Assembly (NCBI GenBank): GCA_026936335.1
Contig: JAPMXV010000057.1
Span: 299,437 to 363,436, forward strand
DNA from: Mantamonas sphyraenae
Taxonomy: Eukaryota; CRuMs; Mantamonadidae
DNA length: 64,000 bases
Direction: 5' to 3'
Positions 9,317 to 18,496 of the stretch are shown in pieces. The position numbers and the translations under genes were made by a program. Numbering within the stretch: the first letter of the stretch is position 1; every line of letters starts with the position of its first letter. The notes beneath the pieces were generated by a model that was not told the origin of the DNA, ran no database searches, and worked only from the letters and a program-made list of their open reading frames with translations.

Positions 9317-9799
9317 ATGTCCAAGTCATCCCTTTGGCATCGTGCCCGTGCGGCCAAGAACGAGCTGCAGGCGTTCTACGCCGACCATCAGGTGCTGCTC
9401 ACCGTGTCGGGTACCCTGCTTTCGGGCACCGCCGCGTGGGCAGGTTTTGCCTACCGCCAAGCATCCACCGAACGCATTCAGAAGCAATTGGACGACATTC
9501 GAACCCGTCTCGACACCAAACCGGGCGACAGTGAGCACAACAGTCTGATGCAAGCCCTTCATTTCGATCGTTTCGTCGTCCCCGGAGCCATTCTGACGAT
9601 TTTCCTCACCTACGGCGTCGGCTTCCGTCACGGAAAAGCCTACGAACGCCGCAAGATGGCCAAAACCGCGTCCGAGGCTCTCGGCAAGAAGCTATCCGGT
9701 GCTGAAACCATCGCTGTGCATCCCAATCCGCCAAAAATCGGCATCGTGCAGCGCCTGCAAGCCAAGCGCAGCAAGCCTTCCGCCAAGTCCCCGAACTGA
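9317..9799 (+). CDS. Small two-helix membrane protein, unknown function
   Basis: A 160-residue protein starting at ATG 9317. Two hydrophobic stretches are visible: residues about 28-47 (VLLTVSGTLLSGTAAWAGFAY) and about 88-104 (VVPGAILTIFLTYGVGF). A short helical, charged loop lies between them and a basic, Lys/Pro-rich tail follows (KRSKPSAKSPN). The hairpin and basic ends would suit a mitochondrial or ER membrane protein, but I recognise no family. It is divergent from the secreted repeat gene (197 bp between ATGs) and convergent with the UBA-UBX-LRR gene (14 bp between stops). Confidence 0.6.
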   Translation: MSKSSLWHRARAAKNELQAFYADHQVLLTVSGTLLSGTAAWAGFAYRQASTERIQKQLDDIRTRLDTKPGDSEHNSLMQALHFDRFVVPGAILTIFLTYGVGFRHGKAYERRKMAKTASEALGKKLSGAETIAVHPNPPKIGIVQRLQAKRSKPSAKSPN

Positions 9800-9813
9800 G
9801 CAGGTACAGCCAG

Positions 9814-12006
9814 CTAGTCGATCACTTCGACATGCGGCAGCTCTTCTTGCAGCACAATCTGCGTCGCATGGCTGCCGCGGATGAGCACACGCTGCAGAAA
9901 CGGCAGTGTCTCCAGCGCATGTGCGCACGCATTGCTCACCTCGGTGTTGTCCAGTGCGAGCGTCTCCAGCGCTTCCAGTGCTTGCAGATGATCCACACCG
10001 GAGTCACTCACATGTGTCCGCGACAGCCTCAGCTCGCTCAGGTGCGCCAGCCCACTCAGCTTTGCCAGTCCGTCATCGCTGATTGCCGTCCCTTCCAGGT
10101 CCAGCAACTCCAGCCGTTCCATGGAACCCACCACCGCCAAGCTTGCGTCGCTGATTCCTGTTTTCGCCAACGACAGCTGGCGCAGCATCGTCAGGTCGCC
10201 CAACTGTGTGATCCCTGCATCCGTCACGCGCACGAATCCTGTCAGATCGAGCTCGTCCAAGCACAACAAAGCGTTGAGGTGCCCCACACCCACGTCGTCG
10301 ATCTCCAGTCGACCAGGCAGCGTGATCGACATCAGAGTCTCTGCAAATGCCGCACAAAACCGCACCGCGCTGTTGTCGCACCGCGTATCGCGCAGGTTCA
10401 AGCTCACCAGAGGCAGCTTGCGCAGGTGGATCAGCCCTGCACTGGCCACACCACTCCCCGAGATGTCCAGGTAGCTCAGCTGCGCGCAGTTGCTCAGCAG
10501 TTGCAGATGTTTGCTTGCCAGGAAGCTGCACCCGGCCAGGCGCAGCTCTTCGATGTCTCGCAGTTCCGGCAGAAACTCAAATGTGCTCAGCGAGCACCTG
10601 GACACATCCAAACTCACCAACGTGGGCAAACACGCGAGCATCGCCACCCCTTCGTCGGTGATGCCTTTGTTGCCTGCCAAGCTCAGCATGCTGAGGTTTT
10701 CCATGTCACGGATGTGTTTGCACGCAGTGTTGGTGATGTGCACATTGCTCAGGTCCAAGAACGACAGCGAATGAAGCCCTGCCAGGTGTGCCACTCCCGT
10801 GTCTGTGATCGAGCTGCAGTTTGCCACGCTGATCCCGTTAAGATGGATATGATGTGCAATGGCCGCCAGAAACTCGTTGGCCACGGTCATGCACCCACTC
10901 ACATTCAGTTCGTTGAGTCCGCTGGTGCGAAACAGCTTCACCGTCGCCTTTGTCAACTTGCCCGCCGCCAGCAGCCGTTCCACGAGCAACCGCGCCACAT
11001 CGTCGTTGAGCCCATTCAATGTCGTCACTTTGTCGATGTGTGACACGAACCAGCGCATGCAAAGCTCTTGCAGCGGCAGCACCAGCGCACTTTCCCCCGG
11101 TGCCTTGCCCTTGCCCTTGCTCTGCTTTGAACTCTGCTTTTCGTTTTGCATGCGGTCAAGCACGTGGCTGGGAATGCGGTCCCCTCCATCGCCAGCATCC
11201 AATCCTTGGTCCACGACCTCCACGGCGTGGATCACTCCCTCGCCAGAGTGTGCCTGTTCCTGCGCGGCACCGTTCTCGCGGAGCACCAGCGTGGCGCTCG
11301 GCACCAGTCCTGCCTGCTGCAATGAAGTCACCCCCAAAACTGCAGGTGCAAACTCTTGCCTCGGGAACGGGGTCATGAACCCGCACGTGGCCTCTGCGCT
11401 CGCGTCCACTTCCCCAGAAGCAACCAGCGCGCTCAACACTGTTGCCAGGTTGTCATCGGCTTCAAAGGTGCCTTTGAAAGTGCCTCCCGACGGCAATCGC
11501 ACCATCAACGCACAGCTTGTCTCCGCCTGCTCCCGTGCTCTCTCGACAGCCGTGGACTGCGTGGTTGATGTTGTGGTTGTTTGCTCCCCTGCACTGCTGG
11601 CGCTTTGTCCCTCCTCCACCCGAGTCCTCTTCAGTTCGGCTCTGTCTTTCCGTGCCTGCTTGTCCGCTTCGATCTCTCGCTTGATCCTCAGCCGGTCTTG
11701 GGCGTCTGCGCGTTTGCGCTCGGCGATCTCCAGCGCCCGCTTTTCCCGCTTCACCCGCTCCTTCTCCTCACGCTCTTTGCGCTTCTCCTCCTGCTTTCGT
11801 GCCCACTCTTCGTCGTGCAGACCGACCAGCGATTTGTCGCCCGTGACCCCGCTCACATTCTGCACCTGACCGTGCAGATAGTCGATCGCTCCCAGAATCC
11901 CGCTGGCTGACCGTATGCTGTATCGAGCAGCCTCGTTTGCCCGATCAAAATCGTACCCAAGATCCAACAACTTGGTCAGGATGGAATCAAGGTCAAGCTC
12001 GCTCAT
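9814..12006 (-). CDS. UBA-UBX-leucine-rich-repeat protein
   Basis: A 730-residue protein from the ATG at 12006. Residues 8-45 form a UBA-like bundle (KLLDLGYDFDRANEAARYS). Residues 70-130 are a long charged helix (EEKRKEREEKERVKREKR). Residues about 159-245 read as a UBX fold: MVRLPSGGTFKGTFEADDNL, then a GFMTPFPRQEF loop, then SATLVLRE. The C-terminal 400 residues are AMN1/cysteine-containing-type LRRs with repeated LxxLxLSxxxISDxGLAxL patterns. UBA-UBX proteins bring ubiquitylated clients to p97/Cdc48; LRRs would add client choice. That role is inferred. The start codon overlaps the last 14 bases of the upstream GBA2 gene in another frame, which is odd for a eukaryote. Confidence 0.8.
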   Translation of the reverse strand: MSELDLDSILTKLLDLGYDFDRANEAARYSIRSASGILGAIDYLHGQVQNVSGVTGDKSLVGLHDEEWARKQEEKRKEREEKERVKREKRALEIAERKRADAQDRLRIKREIEADKQARKDRAELKRTRVEEGQSASSAGEQTTTTSTTQSTAVERAREQAETSCALMVRLPSGGTFKGTFEADDNLATVLSALVASGEVDASAEATCGFMTPFPRQEFAPAVLGVTSLQQAGLVPSATLVLRENGAAQEQAHSGEGVIHAVEVVDQGLDAGDGGDRIPSHVLDRMQNEKQSSKQSKGKGKAPGESALVLPLQELCMRWFVSHIDKVTTLNGLNDDVARLLVERLLAAGKLTKATVKLFRTSGLNELNVSGCMTVANEFLAAIAHHIHLNGISVANCSSITDTGVAHLAGLHSLSFLDLSNVHITNTACKHIRDMENLSMLSLAGNKGITDEGVAMLACLPTLVSLDVSRCSLSTFEFLPELRDIEELRLAGCSFLASKHLQLLSNCAQLSYLDISGSGVASAGLIHLRKLPLVSLNLRDTRCDNSAVRFCAAFAETLMSITLPGRLEIDDVGVGHLNALLCLDELDLTGFVRVTDAGITQLGDLTMLRQLSLAKTGISDASLAVVGSMERLELLDLEGTAISDDGLAKLSGLAHLSELRLSRTHVSDSGVDHLQALEALETLALDNTEVSNACAHALETLPFLQRVLIRGSHATQIVLQEELPHVEVID

Positions 12007-15000
12007 TTTCTTGCGTAAAATCGCGCGCAATCGTCCCCAACCACTCACCCATCATCCCCTCGCTCAACATACGCTCGCGCGCATATGCCAACCATTGGTT
12101 GCTCTCGCGGAAGCGCATTTTCACCTCTTGCATCATCGTGACGAGCTCCAGCGACACCGAGTGGAACACGTCTGCGTCCGGCGGGGACTCTTTGCCAAAC
12201 CCGCTCACCCGAGCCACTATGTGCTCGCGTGACACAAAGTCCACGTTGATTTCCTTGTCAGCACCTTGACGGATGAACATGTCCACAATGTTTGCAGCCA
12301 GCTTGACACATGCTTGCAATTGCTCGTCTCGTTCGGCGCCGGGCTCCAACGCCTCCACTTCTTTCACGGCCTCCCGGTACTGCTGCATCATCAGGTAACC
12401 CAACAGATTCTCTTCACTGTACTCCATGCGGCAATGCTCCTCAAAGAAGCTGCTGTACAGCCTGTTGTTCAGCATGTCCACAAACGATTCGTGCTCGAGT
12501 TGCGCGCTTGCGGCCCGCTGCTCCTGCGCCCACTGCATCGCCCAAATGCACAGAGGGCGCATGTACGCGATGGATCGGTAGTTGCCGTTGGTATCCCACG
12601 CCTCTGGGGTTTGAAACCAGTAACCCAGGCGCCTGTATACGCTGTCAACAAGTCCGCCCGACGTTTGCCACGCTTCACTCCACAGGCCCTCCTGCATCAT
12701 GCACGCCGCCACGCCGTACGTTGTGCCTGTCCACACCTCGCACGACTGCAACGACGTCATGTCCACCTTTCCGTTTGGACGCATGCCGTTGACGGCGCCC
12801 ATGCAGCCGTTTTCAAAGCCCATCACGTTGTTTGCAAACACCATCTCCAATGCACGCACGGCGCGGTCACGCGGCACGATGCTCGGCAGGCCACACGCAC
12901 CGGCGTACCACTGTCCTGCCAGCTGGTCTGCCATGATGCTGTTATGGTGAGCCTGTTCGCTGCTGTCGTACAAGTAGTAGTGACCGTTCCACAGCGCGGA
13001 TTCGTACCGAGCCGACGCCGACGAAAACACTCCCGCCCAGAACGTCGCGTCCTTCTTTTTGCCCAGTCTCTTGCTTATCCACTCCACAGCTCGAATCGCT
13101 GCCAGCCAAAGACCACCGCTGTAGGCACTGGGTCCCTCCACCGTCCAAGCGTCGTACGTCTGATCAGGGAATCCATCGTTCTCGATCATGCCATCGTTGT
13201 CTCTGTCAAATTGCAGCATATACTTCATCACCTCGCGGATGACGTCCCACATTTCCTGCAGGAACAACAGGTCATTTGTCGCCACGTAGTCGCGAAACAC
13301 CTGCAGCACAAACTTGCAGTTCAGATCCTTCCAGTGGTTCACGTTGTGGATGTTGTAGATGTTGACACTCTGCCACGGGTGTTCGCTCGGTCCGCCCAGA
13401 TCATGTGGGACAGCGCCACGCAGCTTGCGTTCTCCTTCCTCACCGTCGCCCAAGAACTTGCGCCACTCGCTGTCTTCCATCAGCGTTGCCACAGCCACGG
13501 CTCGCTGCAGATTCAGCTCCAGTTTCGGCCACAGCATCAGCAAAGCGTAGCTTGCGTAGAAATGCACGTCGTACGTATTGTACATCAGATATTCCAATCC
13601 TTCCAGGTACACGAATTGCCCCACATCGGTCTCGTCCTCATCCGCACCACTGCTCCCCACACGCGACGTTCCACGACCGCCTCGTGTGCCCAGATCACTC
13701 TGCATCTGCGACTGTGCGTCCCCATGTGCCTTGGCGCCGCTGTGCTTTCCTTGTTGCTCTTCCTCCTCGTCCAGTTCAAACACGTGCACTTCGTCGTCCT
13801 CCTGATCTTCCTCGATTTCCCTCCCCTGTTGCTCCGGCTCCTCCGGCTCCTCCTGTTCCTCTTGTTCCTCTTGTTCCTGCTCCTCTTCGGTTTGCAAGAG
13901 GCTCTCTTCACCATGGCGTTCGTCCCATGCATCTGCATCTCTTTGTCGGCTGTACACAGTGTGTGGGTTAAGGTCCAGGACGTGTGCATGCTCGAGCTCC
14001 ACCTGATCCTCGTTGATCCGCTTCAGTTGGAACTTGCGCTCCTGGTCCGTCTCGTTGTCGTACATGACACACGCGTACAGCTTGCCGACGTCAAGATCAG
14101 CCAAAGAGAAGATCACCTTGCCTGCTTTGGCCTCCTCGTCATTCTGATCCTCATCCACACTCATGCAACTCACCATGATGCCCAACTCGGCCACTTTTCG
14201 AGCATCTGTCAAATAACCCATCACAATGATGACGTTTTCTGTGTGTTGCTTCATGGCATGGGTCATGCGCGTGACTCCCTGCATGCCGTGCTTGCTCATT
14301 TCGTCAAACCAGACGTCCAGTACTTTTCGTCTCGCCTCTTCGTCCACAGCGTGCGCTCTCACCGCATCTTCCACCACAGAAGAGTCTGTCCACACAGCAC
14401 CGCCTGCAGTCAGGTAGTACAGCTCGTTGAAGAGCGCCATGTAGTACCAGTCTGGCGCTCCGGGCGTTCGAGCCACCAGACCGCTCTGCCAGCGTGCAAT
14501 GGTGGTCCTCCACTCGTCGTAGCTGCGCAACGCATCCACGGCAATGTCGTATGCAGCCGTTCCCTCGCGGCCGTAGAACTGCGTGTAGCGCCGGAAGCAC
14601 GCGTTGTCGCCGTGTCCGAAACGCACAAGCGGCATGTCCCACGACAGCGCAAACACGATCTTTCGTTTGCTGTTTGGTGCCATGCGTACCTTGACTGCCA
14701 CCGCACCTCCCAAGGTTTCGTTTGCGTCTGCCACACTCAGCTTGCTGTCATCCTTGGCCTCCCACTTGCTCGTAGAGCGAGGCAAGCCCGACGCGGACGA
14801 GGAGGAGGAGGATGCCGCATCTGCTGTGGATGACGAAGAAGACAACGTGCTGTTGCTTGTCCCTGTGTTCTGACGGCCTATTTTGCGGCCGCCTCCGATT
14901 TTAGGCCTGACAACCGCCTTGTCGCCCGATCCGACGTATTCGTAGGGCAGGACGCCGTCGTCACGAAATGGGTTCCACACATTGGCCCCATTGCCGTTTG

Positions 15001-16441
15001 CGTTGAACCCCGTGGTGTAGGAGATGGTGACGTCGTCGCGCTTCTGTGTGAGGAGGCAGTAGGTCAGCGGATCCTCGTAGTCCGGGGTGTCTGCAAGGCC
15101 GGATGGGTATGTGTAGTTGTGACGCAGCTCGAGGCCGACGTAGGAGCCCTGTTCGTGTGTGCCTGTGCCTGTGCGGCCGTTGGAGCCGAGGGCGTCGGCG
15201 TCGCTAAGGACACGTGGTCGCTTGCGTGCACGCGAGTCGCTGCCATGGACAAGGTGGTTGGAGTGACCTCCAGAAGCGTCTGCTTCTGCGTTGCCTGTGC
15301 CGTTGAGCATGCTAAACATGAGCGAGATGTCATAGGTTTCCTCCTGGCTGGTGTTTTCCAGGGTCCATTCAAAGACCACGACGGGATAGCTGCTCTCGCG
15401 GTAGTTGTGAGGAATAACGGGGGAAATCTGTTCGCAGGTCATGTGCACATCAAACGGGGTCGCACCCGAGGGAGCTGGGTTGCGGAAGGTGGTCCAGGAG
15501 CGTGGGAACAAGGCGTGGTATTCCGCCTCCTCGCAGTCCAGCTCCCAGTTCCATGCGCTGAGGGCGTTGCTCTGTCGGAAAAAGCGCCGTTTCTTGTCCG
15601 TGGCCTGGCTGTGCTGGCAGGTGGACAGAACTTGAGCTGTTTTGCGGCCGGCGACAAAGGGGCGGAGATCAGCCACGTTGCGCTCTTCTGCCGCCGAGCT
15701 GGACGAGGAGCGCATGCCAGAGTCCGCCTGCTGCTGGGCAGCCTGTGTGTGTGAGGTTGTGTAGACGCCTTTGTGGGTGGAGGAGGTCGACGCTTCCGGG
15801 GCACTTGCGCTGCGGGGCTGGCCACTGGGTTGTGAAAAGCTGGCGTGGCGCTTGAGATTGTTCTGCTTGCGTTCAGTGGCCTGGTGGCGCTCGGCTGCAC
15901 CCGGACGCACTGCCTGGATGAAAGCAGAGAACTGGTTTGCATACACGGGCGTGTCCTGGCACTTGCGTGTGTCCAGCTGGAAGCGGCGAAACTCGCCGCG
16001 ATAGCCTCGTGTGATGGACCCGCCACCCAGGCCACCCAAGGGCACGCCCTGATGGGCTGAAACGTTGAACGAGGAGAACGGATCCATATAAGGCTCACGT
16101 CCTTCGTTCTGGGTGCGCTTGACAAACTGTGCCATACGCATGCCCAGGCCAATGTACTGCATGCCCTCCACGACCCCCACGGAGAACTCTTTGACCTGTC
16201 GTGACAGCTCATCGTACAGAGAGCGCCTCCACGCATACGCTGGGATGCCCAATGCCTCCATGTGTGCCTTTCGCGCCTCCTCCTGCGTCTGTGGTTCCGT
16301 GTTGGGCGGCGACGTGGCGGACTCGGCAAACTCGGCAGCCGCTGCAAACTCGGCAGCCTCGGCAGCCTCCTCCTGCAGTTCTTGGTCATCCACAGGCTCG
16401 TCCGCGCGTTCTACGGCCTCATTGTCAGCTTGCAATGACAT
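11993..16441 (-). CDS. GBA2: Non-lysosomal glucosylceramidase (GBA2 family)
   Basis: A 1482-residue GH116 enzyme that cleaves glucosylceramide to glucose and ceramide at the cytosolic face of membranes. The start chosen is ATG 16441 (MSLQADNEAVERADEP); an in-frame upstream start would overlap the RBR gene. The N-terminal beta-sandwich motif HQGVPLGGLGGGSITRGYRG is near residue 125. The catalytic (alpha/alpha)6 domain carries YLEGLEYLMYNTYDVHFYAS near residue 950 and the acid/base loop GFPDQTYDAWTV near residue 1090. Human GBA2 has about 927 residues; the excess is disordered insertions: Ser/Thr-rich near 200-310, Ser-rich near 530-560 and Glu/Gln-rich near 845-900. The core motifs are intact. 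A GTGAGT at 12048..12043 could be an alternative splice donor near the end. Confidence 0.92.
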   Translation of the reverse strand: MSLQADNEAVERADEPVDDQELQEEAAEAAEFAAAAEFAESATSPPNTEPQTQEEARKAHMEALGIPAYAWRRSLYDELSRQVKEFSVGVVEGMQYIGLGMRMAQFVKRTQNEGREPYMDPFSSFNVSAHQGVPLGGLGGGSITRGYRGEFRRFQLDTRKCQDTPVYANQFSAFIQAVRPGAAERHQATERKQNNLKRHASFSQPSGQPRSASAPEASTSSTHKGVYTTSHTQAAQQQADSGMRSSSSSAAEERNVADLRPFVAGRKTAQVLSTCQHSQATDKKRRFFRQSNALSAWNWELDCEEAEYHALFPRSWTTFRNPAPSGATPFDVHMTCEQISPVIPHNYRESSYPVVVFEWTLENTSQEETYDISLMFSMLNGTGNAEADASGGHSNHLVHGSDSRARKRPRVLSDADALGSNGRTGTGTHEQGSYVGLELRHNYTYPSGLADTPDYEDPLTYCLLTQKRDDVTISYTTGFNANGNGANVWNPFRDDGVLPYEYVGSGDKAVVRPKIGGGRKIGRQNTGTSNSTLSSSSSTADAASSSSSSASGLPRSTSKWEAKDDSKLSVADANETLGGAVAVKVRMAPNSKRKIVFALSWDMPLVRFGHGDNACFRRYTQFYGREGTAAYDIAVDALRSYDEWRTTIARWQSGLVARTPGAPDWYYMALFNELYYLTAGGAVWTDSSVVEDAVRAHAVDEEARRKVLDVWFDEMSKHGMQGVTRMTHAMKQHTENVIIVMGYLTDARKVAELGIMVSCMSVDEDQNDEEAKAGKVIFSLADLDVGKLYACVMYDNETDQERKFQLKRINEDQVELEHAHVLDLNPHTVYSRQRDADAWDERHGEESLLQTEEEQEQEEQEEQEEPEEPEQQGREIEEDQEDDEVHVFELDEEEEQQGKHSGAKAHGDAQSQMQSDLGTRGGRGTSRVGSSGADEDETDVGQFVYLEGLEYLMYNTYDVHFYASYALLMLWPKLELNLQRAVAVATLMEDSEWRKFLGDGEEGERKLRGAVPHDLGGPSEHPWQSVNIYNIHNVNHWKDLNCKFVLQVFRDYVATNDLLFLQEMWDVIREVMKYMLQFDRDNDGMIENDGFPDQTYDAWTVEGPSAYSGGLWLAAIRAVEWISKRLGKKKDATFWAGVFSSASARYESALWNGHYYLYDSSEQAHHNSIMADQLAGQWYAGACGLPSIVPRDRAVRALEMVFANNVMGFENGCMGAVNGMRPNGKVDMTSLQSCEVWTGTTYGVAACMMQEGLWSEAWQTSGGLVDSVYRRLGYWFQTPEAWDTNGNYRSIAYMRPLCIWAMQWAQEQRAASAQLEHESFVDMLNNRLYSSFFEEHCRMEYSEENLLGYLMMQQYREAVKEVEALEPGAERDEQLQACVKLAANIVDMFIRQGADKEINVDFVSREHIVARVSGFGKESPPDADVFHSVSLELVTMMQEVKMRFRESNQWLAYARERMLSEGMMGEWLGTIARDFTQENERA

Positions 16442-16571
16442 GTCTGTGTGCGCAAGAACGTGTTGTGGCGAGCGGGAAAGCGAATTTTTGTTGCGTTCGC
16501 GTCGCGCAGTGGATGGATGGATGGACACGTGACACGTTGCAAAGGAAGGAACCGTCCAATCTCTTTCCCGT

Positions 16572-18425
16572 CTATTGGTTGCTGGCACAGGAGGGCAGGT
16601 GTTTGCAATAGAGGCCAAAGCGCTTGGTGCGAGTGTACTGCTCAAGGCAGTGCCAGCAAAACTCGTGTTTGCACTGGAGACAGGTCATGTGGATGCACCC
16701 TTCGTTGCGTTCGATATGTGCACTGCAGCCTGGGCAGGCTTTGGTGGTGGCCGCGAGCAGCTCGTCGGTCTTGTCCAGGCCCTCGTCGAGGGCGCGGCGT
16801 TCTTGTGCTGCCTCGTCGCATGTGAGGCCCGGGTGCCACAGTTCGTGGCAGGTGGCACATGCAGACTGCCCACAAGAGGGACACTGCACATAGGTGACGC
16901 CCTCGTCGATGAAGAAGCCCGAGTTGCAGTGCTTGTTGGGACAGTAGACCAGGCCCTGGCCACCGAGGCTTTTGTGAAGGGCAATGGAGGAGTACTGGTC
17001 GTAGAGCTTGGAGGGAACCAACGCACGGACTTCTTGCTCCTGCAGCATAGTCCCACAGGCCATCTGCTGACAGGGAATGTCCGGAGAGTCTGCTACGCGT
17101 CCTCGGATGTGCTCGGTCCAGCAGGAGCGGCAGAAGGAGTGGCCACAGGAGATAGTGTACATGTCATAAGCTGGGACGTCATCGAGACATACCTGGCACT
17201 CATGCTCCTCATCGCCCAGGAGCAGGTTGTTTGCTTCGTCGTCAATCATCTGCAGGACCATGCCCCGTCCGTCGGGGTGGATGTACTGCAGCCAGCCTGC
17301 GACATCGTTTTCCTCAATGGATTGAACCTGTGCCCAACCTGCGAGCAGCTGGCGCACACAGACGAGGGAGTTTGGCTCCAGGATGCGGACCAGGTTGGCG
17401 TCGACATGCGATGGACGATCAAATAGGGACACGACGTCGTCAGAGGCACCATCAGAAGGCTGTACAACGGAAGCAGTGCCTGACTGCTCGTCGATGGCGA
17501 GCGGTGAGTGGAGGACGGCTTGTGAGACAAGAACCCAGCCTCGTTGCGTCAGTGCCCAGTGTTCGTCAGCAAAGGTCTCGAGGACGGGTTCGAGGCAGGC
17601 AGCAGGCAGTTTTGTAGACGTGGCATCCGTATTTGTGGTCGGATAGACGGGGGTGGGCCCCAGGACCCACCGCGGATGCGGTGGGACGGTGGCGTGGTGG
17701 AGCTGGAAGAAGCGTAGTTCGTTGGTTCCCTGGACGTCACGTTCAAGGGCCCAATGCTCGTGGAGCTGCTCATTGACGAGCTGCTGGATTTTGAGCCAGT
17801 TCCCACAGCGGCCGAGGACCACGACCCAGTCTTGGGCCGGGGTCAGGCGGCCGACGATGCGACTGAGGCGAGTCGGGTGGAGGCGGACGCGATGTTGCTT
17901 GCTGTTCTTGAGCTGGGCCACACAGTGCAGCTGTTCGGTTTCGAGGGGAAGGATAAAGACGTCGCCTGAGCTGCTGCGAGCCTTGACCCAGCCCCACACG
18001 GGTTTGCCGTCTGTGCGCTGGCCGCTGTCCATTTGCAACCAGTCGCCCTTGTAGCCCGTGACGAGAATGTTGCGGAGTTTGGTGAGGCGGAACATGATTT
18101 GTGCATCGACGCTGGGCGCGGTGCGCACGCGGTGCTTGTCTGTCTGGATTGAGGCAAAGAATGGAAAGGTGAGCTTGTCGAGGGCGCCCTTGTGGATCAA
18201 CGTGGCCGGCGCCTCGTCGCTAATGGCCTGCTCAGCGTCCAGCTCGTCGTCGTCACTGTCATTGAGAGGTAGCGAAGGGGTGGATGGCAGGGGGTGGCGT
18301 TTGGAGGAGGATGAAGACGACGAGGACGCCGAAGAAGACGACGAATTGGAGGACGTCGAGGAGGAGCCGGATGGGTTGAGACGGCGTTGAAAGGATCGGA
18401 ATATGGAGTTGCTGCGCTGGGACAT
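16572..18425 (-). CDS. RBR-type E3 ubiquitin ligase with N-terminal SH3-like domains
   Basis: A 617-residue protein from ATG 18425. The C-terminal third is a full RING1-IBR-RING2 module: RING1 begins at about residue 409 (CQVCLDD...CGHSFCRSCW). IBR has CPNKHCNSGFF...CPSCGQSACATCHELWH. RING2 (CPGCSAHIERNEGCIHMTC, about 563-590) includes the expected catalytic Cys in EGCIHM. RBR ligases form a thioester on RING2 before transfer. The start of the protein is Ser-rich, then has at least one bacterial-type SH3-like stretch (APSVDAQIMFRLTKLRN...VWGWVKAR) and further beta-rich segments. This is not the Ariadne layout (no UBA or Ariadne domain). It shares a 71-bp bidirectional upstream region with the ABC1 gene. 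Confidence 0.88.
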   Translation of the reverse strand: MSQRSNSIFRSFQRRLNPSGSSSTSSNSSSSSASSSSSSSSKRHPLPSTPSLPLNDSDDDELDAEQAISDEAPATLIHKGALDKLTFPFFASIQTDKHRVRTAPSVDAQIMFRLTKLRNILVTGYKGDWLQMDSGQRTDGKPVWGWVKARSSSGDVFILPLETEQLHCVAQLKNSKQHRVRLHPTRLSRIVGRLTPAQDWVVVLGRCGNWLKIQQLVNEQLHEHWALERDVQGTNELRFFQLHHATVPPHPRWVLGPTPVYPTTNTDATSTKLPAACLEPVLETFADEHWALTQRGWVLVSQAVLHSPLAIDEQSGTASVVQPSDGASDDVVSLFDRPSHVDANLVRILEPNSLVCVRQLLAGWAQVQSIEENDVAGWLQYIHPDGRGMVLQMIDDEANNLLLGDEEHECQVCLDDVPAYDMYTISCGHSFCRSCWTEHIRGRVADSPDIPCQQMACGTMLQEQEVRALVPSKLYDQYSSIALHKSLGGQGLVYCPNKHCNSGFFIDEGVTYVQCPSCGQSACATCHELWHPGLTCDEAAQERRALDEGLDKTDELLAATTKACPGCSAHIERNEGCIHMTCLQCKHEFCWHCLEQYTRTKRFGLYCKHLPSCASNQ

Positions 18426-18496
18426 GTGGGCGGGTGAGAGTGCAGAGGAGGTGCCAATGCCTTGTGTGGAATTGCGCTGGGGGCGACAACGGGAGC

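Noticed and set aside
12266-14833. An 855-codon open frame on the plus strand opposite GBA2
   Set aside because: It lies fully within the GH116 catalytic region of GBA2 on the other strand; the translation is His/Val/Gln-rich as expected of an antisense frame.
16441-16645. GBA2 start further upstream at an in-frame codon near 16645
   Set aside because: It would overlap the end of the RBR gene by over 70 bp, and the added residues look like untranslated sequence; ATG 16441 leaves 130 bp of upstream space.
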